Of a stretch of 7,284 bases of DNA, positions 1 to 6,069 are shown one piece after another. Made by a program: the position numbers and the translations under genes. The first letter of the stretch is position 1. Every line of letters begins with the position of its first letter. Origin of the DNA: an uncultured Hymenobacter sp. (GTDB lineage: Bacteria > Bacteroidota > Bacteroidia > Cytophagales > Hymenobacteraceae); the NCBI GenBank assembly GCA_937871705.1, contig CALMOO010000495.1, forward strand, positions 1 to 7,284, written 5' to 3'. The notes below the pieces were generated by a model. The model made no database searches. It was not told the origin of the DNA and saw only the letters and a program-made list of their open reading frames with translations.

Positions 1-1
1 T

Positions 2-3000
2 ACTGGCTCGCCTTACTCGGCCCCTTTGCGAGTCGGCTGCCCTTATCGCTACACGGTAAGTCTAACCGCACCTTCAGGCTGCTATGCCAGTGCATATGCT
101 TGGGATGCATGTCCGGTCGAGGCCAGGGTGACAGCGGGTGGCGGAGCGAGTGACAATTTTATTGAGCTTACTTTTTCTACCGCTACTACTGGTCCGTCGC
201 GGGCATACGGGGCTACCATCTACTTAACCTATTATGGTAATGGCGCCAGTGGGCCGCCCAGCACAAGAGCACTGATGTACTACAGCGCCGACTACCGGGA
301 CCTGACGGCCACCACGCTGGTTTCTCAGAATCCGGTTTGCCAATACACAAGCTTCAAACTTTCTTTAAATTACGCCTACAACGTCTACTCGTGCACCTGG
401 CAGCAGAAATCGGCCGGCTCAACCACTTGGACCGATATCGCGAATAGCACCAGCACCGATGCCGTCAACGGCTTTCCCTACTCGCCAGCCGGACTTTATA
501 TGAGCACTACCTACCGAGCCAAACTGGTTGGTTGCACGAGTAATCCGTACACTCCCATAACGTATAGCTCGGAGATAGAAGTAAAAACGATCAATACAGT
601 CGCCGCTGCCGGGGAAGTGGTAGGCGAGCGCGACGTTATTACGGGCAACAATCAAGGTGTTCTCACCTTCGCTAATCATGCCGCGGCCGTTAAGTACTGG
701 GAAAGCTCGCAGGACAATGGCAACACCTGGACAACAATCTACCAGACTGGGGAAGAGCTTCCGTATGAAAATCTGACAACCAATACGCTCTTCCGGGCTG
801 TTACTACTGTTTGCGGGTCCGACCAAAGGTCGGCTAATTGCATCATCCGCGTTCATGCGGCAGACTATGATATCTCCTGGACAGAAACCAAGGGCTTTGG
901 CTTAGACGGCACCACGCTCCTCGGTAACAGCCGCACCTACGTGGATGGCTTTACCAAGCCTCTGCAAAGCCAAAGTAAAAGCCTGAGTAAAGGGAAAATA
1001 CTAGCAACTCAGCCACTCTACGGCAAGTACGACCAGGCAGTAGGCAGCACGTTGGCTGCTCCTATCACAGCTACTGATTTCTCCTATACCCCTTCTTTTA
1101 TTGCCCCGACCTCGGACGGCTCTGCCGCCTACGATTACACCCGCTTTGATGATGGTACCAAGCTCAATGCTCCGGAAGCAGTCAGCACTACCAAGCCCAA
1201 TACGCTCGGGTGGTATTATAGCACGAGCAACGCGCTGGAGCCTTACACCGCCATAACGGGATTACCCTACTCCCGCACCGATGCCATGCCCGATGGCAGC
1301 ACCGGCGTCAGCCGCTCCGCCGGCCCGGGAGTAGGCCTCCAGCTAGGCAGCGGCCGTGAGGTAGTCCAGGGCACCTTCCCCGTGCGCACCGAACTCGACA
1401 CCTACGCAGCTATCCGTAATGGCCTCTTATCCTCGGCAGCCGTCGGCGGGCAGCTCACCACCATGCAGCAGGCCGCCGTGCAGAGCCTCAGCACCGATGC
1501 GGACGGGAATACAGCCCTCGTCTTTGCCGATAAGGAGGGTCATCCCGTCATGAGCGCCCGACCCGCTACCGCCGCGGATGCCTGGCTGACGGCCAGTAAT
1601 ACCGTAGAAGTTGGCTGGCCGTATAAAGTACAAATCAAAGATAACATCACTCTCACTACTCCGCTCCAGTTTACGTGCACGGCGGACATCATGGCATTCG
1701 ACAACCAGGGGAAGTGGTTGGTTACCGGCTCGCCTGACCAGGTCGCGCAGACGATAAAGACTGGGGTGAACATTCAAAACTATCTGTTTTTTTCCACTGA
1801 CCCCTTTACGGTTATCAACGACCCCGGTGCGGGCGCTATCGCTACTATTGTTCCCTCGCAACAGCGCGAAGCCTATCCTTTTTTTAATTTCTATGTCGTC
1901 GGAGATGGCAGCGTTACCATCGTCGACAAGCCGGGTACTCCCGGCAGTACGTACAGCCTCGTTAACACGGTTACGGGCAATCCGGTCACTTTCACTAACT
2001 CCACGCCCCTCCCCCCCGGCTGCTACCAGCTGCGCATCGATAAGGGCGCAGTCAGCTTAAGCTATGCCAACCGATATAAGGACCTCAGCTATAGCTTCTA
2101 TAACCAAAAAGGCCAGTTGGTAGAAAGCATTGCGCCCAACGGCGTGCAGCAACTGTTGCTGAGGTGGACTCCTGGTGGAACTATCACGCAGCCATCCTAC
2201 ATCACCACGTTCGAGTACGACCAGCAGGGCCGGCAAGTCGCCATGAACGAGGCGGACGCCGGACGGACGGAATTCTATTACCGGACTGATGGCAAACTCC
2301 GCTTCTCGCAAAACGCCAAGCAACGAGTCAATGGCTATTTCTCCTACCTTAACTATGATACGATAGGTCGGGTCAACGAAGCTGGTGAAAACCAAGGAGG
2401 CAGCACGGTTTTTGCAAATTGCAAAGCTAATTTGGCAGTGCTAGACTACATTGCTCCCTACGGAGCATACGACGACGGAAAAATGGGGTGTCAGAACCGG
2501 AAAGATGTCGTGCGTACGTATTACGATCAAGCCTCCGGTGTGCAAGTCTCCGGTTTTACCCTGCCAGCAGGCTACACGCCAACTTTCCTAAGCGGCCGAG
2601 TGGTTGCTACGCAGAAAGCCTCGCTGTTTGCTCCCTGTGCCGCTTTTCAGGAAGTCAGTCATACTGTCTACAGCTATGATGAGCAAGGGCGCACCCAATG
2701 GCAGGTTCAACAAACTACAGGGCAGCCTACCCGCACTATCGACTACACCTACGATGTAGCTGGCAACACGGCCACGGTGTGCTATCAAAAGAATGCGCCT
2801 GTCGAGCGCCTAACGCACTACTATACGTACGATGCGGATAACCGGTTGAGCACGGTAAGCACCGATAAAAACGACCCGGCTAGTTCTATCCCCGCCGGGC
2901 GTACCGAGCATGCTCGCTATACCTATTACCTACATGGACCGCTTAAGCGCGTCGTCTACGGCTTTGATGCCACAACCGGTCGAGGCTTGCAAGGAGTAGA

Positions 3001-5653
3001 TTACACCTACACGGCGACTGGTCAGCTGAAAGCTATCAATGACGGGGACTTGCAACAGGACCCTGGTCTCGACGCCACTGGAACCTCCCAGTACGCCGAC
3101 TTCTTCGGCACCAGCCTGAACTACTACCCAAATGACTACGCTTCGGCCGCGGTACTGCAGATTAAAACGACGATGGTTACGCCCTCGGGTGACTACCAGC
3201 CGCACTACAATGGCTTGGTCAGCGGCACGAGCTGGCAAACCCCTGGCAGTCCGCTGCACGCCTACGGCTACAACTACGACTATAAAGGGCAGCTGCTAAC
3301 CGCCGACCACGGGCTGTTGACTAACGCCGGCAACCGGCAGTATACGTTTGCCACCGATGGCGGCCGCTACCGCGAAAGCCTGCCCTTCTCCAGCACTACC
3401 CCCTCCTATGACCTGAATGGCAATATAAACCGGCTGCAACGGACCGATGGCGCCGGCTGGAACACGATGGATGCCGGCTACGAGTACTTGTCCGGCACGA
3501 ATAAGCTTAACATAGTTCGGAACCTGGCTACCGGCGCGCCTCTGGTCACCTACCAGTATGACAACATTGGCCAGGCTATTTCCCAGCAGGAGAGCGACCC
3601 TACCCAATCCAAATACCTCGACTACGACGCGGCCGGTAAAGTCACGGCGCTGTATGCCACTGCGGACCACTCCCAGGTGATTTCCCGCTACACCTACGAT
3701 GAGTTCGGGCGTCGGCTCATCCAGCAGGTGTATCCTACCCCAACAGACCAAACGACGTACACCACGACCTCCTTCGTGCGCGACGCGGTGGGGCATGAGC
3801 TGGCTTCCTACGTAGCCGAAACAAAAGCGGGCGCCACTGCCGCGGCTTTTCTCTACGAGCAGCCTATCTACGGCGCTACCCGTTTGGGCATCTACCGCCA
3901 AGCCCGCGACCAAATGCCGGCCGAACAGCTCTATGAACTGAACGACCAGCTGGGCAACACGCGCGTTGTGTTCCGCAAGCCGGTGTCGACCAGCTATGTG
4001 CTGAGTATGGAGCCCGCGCGGACTAGCCAGGAGCAGCAGGACTTCCCGGCCCCATCGTCTCCTACCACGTACAACACCACGCGTTCGGCCGACTACGCCT
4101 ATGGGCTCTCCACGTATAATGCCAGCACAGGGAGCCATTACTCCGTCAAGCTGCTGTACGTATCCGGGCAAAACCAAAGCCCCTCGAAGATTATCCCCGC
4201 TCAGCTTGGAGATAAGGTACACTTCACGGCTTATGCGCTCTATTCCGGCACCAGTAGTGGTGGCGGAGTCGCCACGAACGTTAAACAGCCTGAGCCTACG
4301 CCGGTTAGCGCGCTGGCAGTGGGCCTGGCGAGCGTTCGGGTGAGTGCAGCCCCACGCCTACTCGCCGAGACTACCCCACCGGGCTCGCCCGGCTGGCAGA
4401 GCGCCCTGAGCCGGGTTTCGCTCGGTGTAAGCATTCCCCTGTTGGCGCACGCGCCTAAGCCCATGGCTCTTACTTCTGGCACGGGCACTCCTACTACGCT
4501 CAGCGCTCCCCCCAATGCGTATTTGCAGTATCTGGTGCGCAAAGCCAGTGATTACTCCCTGGTGCGGAGTGGGTCAACCAATGTCACCGCAGCTAGCCAG
4601 GATAACTGGCAACTGCTCACGCTTGACGTGACTATTACCGAGACCTACCCTGTGCTAATAGAGGTTTCCGCTCGCAACAGCAGTTCGAATTTAGCTGCCT
4701 ACTTCGACGACCTGACCGCGCAGTACACGCCGGGGCCTGTGGTGGAGGAAAACCACTTCTACGCCTACGGTCAGCGCAACGAGGGCCTGAGCTGGCGCCG
4801 CAGCGAGGAGCGGCTCTACGGCCGGGGCTACCAGGGGCAGAACACCACCCAGGATGCGGAAAGCGGCTATACTGCCTTTGACTTACGCATGTATGATGCG
4901 CGCTATGGAAGGTGGCTGAGGATGGACCCAGCTGGACAATATGCATCACCTTATATTGGACTTGGTAATAATCCAGTAAATGGAATTGACCGTAACGGGG
5001 GCTTTAAAGAGTACTCTGATGATTATACAGGCACTCTTGGTAAAGGTGACTGGAAAACGAGTGATAGAGTGGATAACACCTCAGTATGGCAGAACGCCAA
5101 TATTTATAATCTTGGTCAAAGTACTGGTTATAATGAGTATACAACTATTAGCCAGCGAACAGATTTTTATAAATGGTTTGCTGCTGATGTTGCTGCAAAA
5201 GGCTTTGAAGTAAATTGGCCAGGTGCAGCGTCAATAGTAGCTTCACAAATGGCCAATCTAGATAACAAAATTGTTGCTTGGTGGGTTGGCGATGATGTTG
5301 TGAAATTTGGAAATGAAGGTAATACTGCTATCTTTAATGATGTATTTGATAATTTAGCTGCATTAAGGAACGGACCAGTGTTGAAAGGTGTGGCAGCACA
5401 AAATTGGGATGCTGTAACACTGCATCATGAGCAATTTGATGTAGTTCAACCTATTTACATGAAGCAGAGTCCTGAAACTATAAATGAATTGTCATTAATG
5501 GCTAAAGTTCAAAATAGTTATCGCCTTGGAGCAACGGGTGGATTAAGGTTTGAAGGAAACATAATGAGTCCGGCAGACAGATATAATTATGGTGCTACAA
5601 AGGCGACTTTCTTTTATAAACTTCAGACAACTTATAAACAAGCAGGATGGTGA
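2..5653 (+). CDS. RHS/YD-repeat polymorphic toxin, Bacteroidota type, 5' partial
   Basis: This frame is open at the left edge, so the true start and any signal peptide lie outside the window; the in-frame TTG at 26 is only a numbering point (residue 1 below). Seen in order: Ig-like modules with Trp-centred motifs (TWQQKSAGSTTW from 124, WESSQDNGNTW from 225); a DUF6443-like entry region (about 280-345, TYVDGFTKPLQSQ, then ILATQPLY); YD repeats (YNQKGQ 692, YDQQGR 731, YDEQGR 884, YDVAGN 909, YDADNR 935, YDYKGQ 1084, YDNIGQ 1178, YDEFGR 1224); the LGNTRVVF motif (1309-1316); a jelly-roll-like insert ending YFDDL (1559-1563); the core-closing region (about 1576-1658, with RYGRWLRMDP at 1626-1635 and LGNNPVNGIDRNG at 1646-1658); and a unique tip (1659-1875). 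In this family the YD repeats form a hollow shell that encloses the C-terminal toxin, which the core releases by self-cleavage. Large size, secretion-type modules and a variable tip point to a cell-surface or exported antagonistic toxin. The tip is AT-rich, unlike the rest. Confidence 0.93.
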   Translation, partial: TGSPYSAPLRVGCPYRYTVSLTAPSGCYASAYAWDACPVEARVTAGGGASDNFIELTFSTATTGPSRAYGATIYLTYYGNGASGPPSTRALMYYSADYRDLTATTLVSQNPVCQYTSFKLSLNYAYNVYSCTWQQKSAGSTTWTDIANSTSTDAVNGFPYSPAGLYMSTTYRAKLVGCTSNPYTPITYSSEIEVKTINTVAAAGEVVGERDVITGNNQGVLTFANHAAAVKYWESSQDNGNTWTTIYQTGEELPYENLTTNTLFRAVTTVCGSDQRSANCIIRVHAADYDISWTETKGFGLDGTTLLGNSRTYVDGFTKPLQSQSKSLSKGKILATQPLYGKYDQAVGSTLAAPITATDFSYTPSFIAPTSDGSAAYDYTRFDDGTKLNAPEAVSTTKPNTLGWYYSTSNALEPYTAITGLPYSRTDAMPDGSTGVSRSAGPGVGLQLGSGREVVQGTFPVRTELDTYAAIRNGLLSSAAVGGQLTTMQQAAVQSLSTDADGNTALVFADKEGHPVMSARPATAADAWLTASNTVEVGWPYKVQIKDNITLTTPLQFTCTADIMAFDNQGKWLVTGSPDQVAQTIKTGVNIQNYLFFSTDPFTVINDPGAGAIATIVPSQQREAYPFFNFYVVGDGSVTIVDKPGTPGSTYSLVNTVTGNPVTFTNSTPLPPGCYQLRIDKGAVSLSYANRYKDLSYSFYNQKGQLVESIAPNGVQQLLLRWTPGGTITQPSYITTFEYDQQGRQVAMNEADAGRTEFYYRTDGKLRFSQNAKQRVNGYFSYLNYDTIGRVNEAGENQGGSTVFANCKANLAVLDYIAPYGAYDDGKMGCQNRKDVVRTYYDQASGVQVSGFTLPAGYTPTFLSGRVVATQKASLFAPCAAFQEVSHTVYSYDEQGRTQWQVQQTTGQPTRTIDYTYDVAGNTATVCYQKNAPVERLTHYYTYDADNRLSTVSTDKNDPASSIPAGRTEHARYTYYLHGPLKRVVYGFDATTGRGLQGVDYTYTATGQLKAINDGDLQQDPGLDATGTSQYADFFGTSLNYYPNDYASAAVLQIKTTMVTPSGDYQPHYNGLVSGTSWQTPGSPLHAYGYNYDYKGQLLTADHGLLTNAGNRQYTFATDGGRYRESLPFSSTTPSYDLNGNINRLQRTDGAGWNTMDAGYEYLSGTNKLNIVRNLATGAPLVTYQYDNIGQAISQQESDPTQSKYLDYDAAGKVTALYATADHSQVISRYTYDEFGRRLIQQVYPTPTDQTTYTTTSFVRDAVGHELASYVAETKAGATAAAFLYEQPIYGATRLGIYRQARDQMPAEQLYELNDQLGNTRVVFRKPVSTSYVLSMEPARTSQEQQDFPAPSSPTTYNTTRSADYAYGLSTYNASTGSHYSVKLLYVSGQNQSPSKIIPAQLGDKVHFTAYALYSGTSSGGGVATNVKQPEPTPVSALAVGLASVRVSAAPRLLAETTPPGSPGWQSALSRVSLGVSIPLLAHAPKPMALTSGTGTPTTLSAPPNAYLQYLVRKASDYSLVRSGSTNVTAASQDNWQLLTLDVTITETYPVLIEVSARNSSSNLAAYFDDLTAQYTPGPVVEENHFYAYGQRNEGLSWRRSEERLYGRGYQGQNTTQDAESGYTAFDLRMYDARYGRWLRMDPAGQYASPYIGLGNNPVNGIDRNGGFKEYSDDYTGTLGKGDWKTSDRVDNTSVWQNANIYNLGQSTGYNEYTTISQRTDFYKWFAADVAAKGFEVNWPGAASIVASQMANLDNKIVAWWVGDDVVKFGNEGNTAIFNDVFDNLAALRNGPVLKGVAAQNWDAVTLHHEQFDVVQPIYMKQSPETINELSLMAKVQNSYRLGATGGLRFEGNIMSPADRYNYGATKATFFYKLQTTYKQAGW
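5000..5650 (+). other. Unique C-terminal tip of the RHS protein, predicted toxin domain of unrecognised family
   Basis: This is the part of the RHS protein after the conserved IDRNG motif, residues 1659-1875 (about 217 aa). By analogy with other RHS, Tc and contact-dependent toxins, this position holds the toxic domain sealed in the repeat shell. It is soluble-looking, with no convincing membrane helix. It has a Trp-rich central segment (KWFAADV, EVNWPGAASIVASQ, AWWVGDD at about 1715-1757), a polar LHHEQFDVVQ motif (1799-1808) and a terminal RYNYGATKATFFY segment. I could not match it to a known nuclease, deaminase, ADP-ribosyltransferase, peptidase or glycosidase signature. The DNA is AT-rich with frequent AAT, GAT and ATT codons, unlike the preceding 4.9 kb, which suggests it was acquired with the downstream gene. 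The toxin role is inferred from position and neighbour only. Confidence 0.65.
5647..5653 (+). promoter_or_regulatory. Stop/start overlap ATGGTGA coupling the toxin and candidate immunity genes
   Basis: The RHS stop TGA occupies 5651-5653, while the ATG of the next gene is at 5647-5649 in another frame. Such overlaps usually give termination-reinitiation coupling, which would tie immunity synthesis to toxin synthesis. The AGG at 5644-5646 directly abuts the ATG and is too close to act as a normal ribosome binding site. The overlap is seen; the coupling is inferred. Confidence 0.6.
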
Positions 5654-6054
5654 AGTCTGTTTTTGCTTATTTGCTATTATTAGCGCTTATAGATACTGTT
5701 TGCGCCATAGCCATTGGTCTTCTCGAACATGTCCCAGGAGCAGTTATAGTGGGTAGCCTCTTCATAAGAATTTTCTTTATTCTTATTGTGCTTAGTCCTG
5801 TGTTTTTTGTCAACGTAAAAATGTTGCCGGGAAAGCCTTTTGTTTCACTTGTTATTACAAATATTATTGGATACTTATTAATCCCTGTTACTATAAGCTT
5901 TCTTAAGCCAAGAGAAAATTCTATTAAATATATAATTTTTAGCACGCACGAAAGCTTTTATCTTTTTTCTATCATTTACTTGCCATTTATAGTAGCCTCA
6001 TTAGCTGTTCTAATAATTATGGGGTTTGATAAAAAGGTGATAAATATTATATAA
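5647..6054 (+). CDS. Small four-helix membrane protein, candidate immunity protein to the RHS tip toxin
   Basis: This 135-residue protein is very hydrophobic, with four likely membrane segments at about residues 4-26, 33-57, 65-86 and 103-126, and short charged loops (KPREN at 87-91, KK at 129-130). I recognise no named family and no catalytic motif. The ATG at 5647 lies inside the last codons of the RHS gene: the two frames share 7 nt (ATGGTGA), so translation is probably coupled by stop-restart. No well-spaced Shine-Dalgarno is seen, which is usual in Bacteroidota. A gene placed this tightly after a variable RHS tip, and sharing its AT-rich composition, is the classic position for the cognate immunity protein. 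The membrane location suggests that it blocks a toxin acting at the inner membrane or in the periplasm, or blocks its entry. Alternatives are a toxin-export accessory or an unrelated membrane protein. Function is inferred from context; the reading frame itself is well supported. Confidence 0.82.
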   Translation: MVKSVFAYLLLLALIDTVCAIAIGLLEHVPGAVIVGSLFIRIFFILIVLSPVFFVNVKMLPGKPFVSLVITNIIGYLLIPVTISFLKPRENSIKYIIFSTHESFYLFSIIYLPFIVASLAVLIIMGFDKKVINII

Positions 6055-6069
6055 TAGATTGTTCATTTT

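Noticed and set aside
26..28. TTG as the start of the RHS gene
   Set aside because: The same frame is open to the left edge (eight more codons) with no signal peptide after the TTG, and the protein begins mid-domain; the real start is upstream of the window.
3296..4222. Long reverse-strand open frame (308 codons) opposite the RHS gene
   Set aside because: It lies wholly antisense to well-recognised YD-repeat coding sequence. Its product is Arg-, Val- and Gly-rich with no domain, as expected from a GC-rich shadow frame.
4900..5000. A frameshift or gene fusion at the composition break
   Set aside because: The conserved core motif reads through in one frame with no missing residues, so this is an in-frame exchange and not a broken gene.
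4980..5213. Second + strand open frame inside the tip region
   Set aside because: It overlaps the RHS tip in another frame and has no recognisable domain; the RHS frame continues without a break across it.
6025..6069. Possible Bacteroidota promoter (TTTG at 6025, TAGATTG at 6055) for the Ycf48-like gene
   Set aside because: The spacing of about 26 bp exceeds the usual 19-21, and the -7 element fits TAnnTTTG poorly. In such AT-rich DNA a chance match is likely.
6040..6069. Transcription terminator after the membrane gene
   Set aside because: No GC stem followed by a T run is present, only AT-rich sequence with weak self-complementarity.
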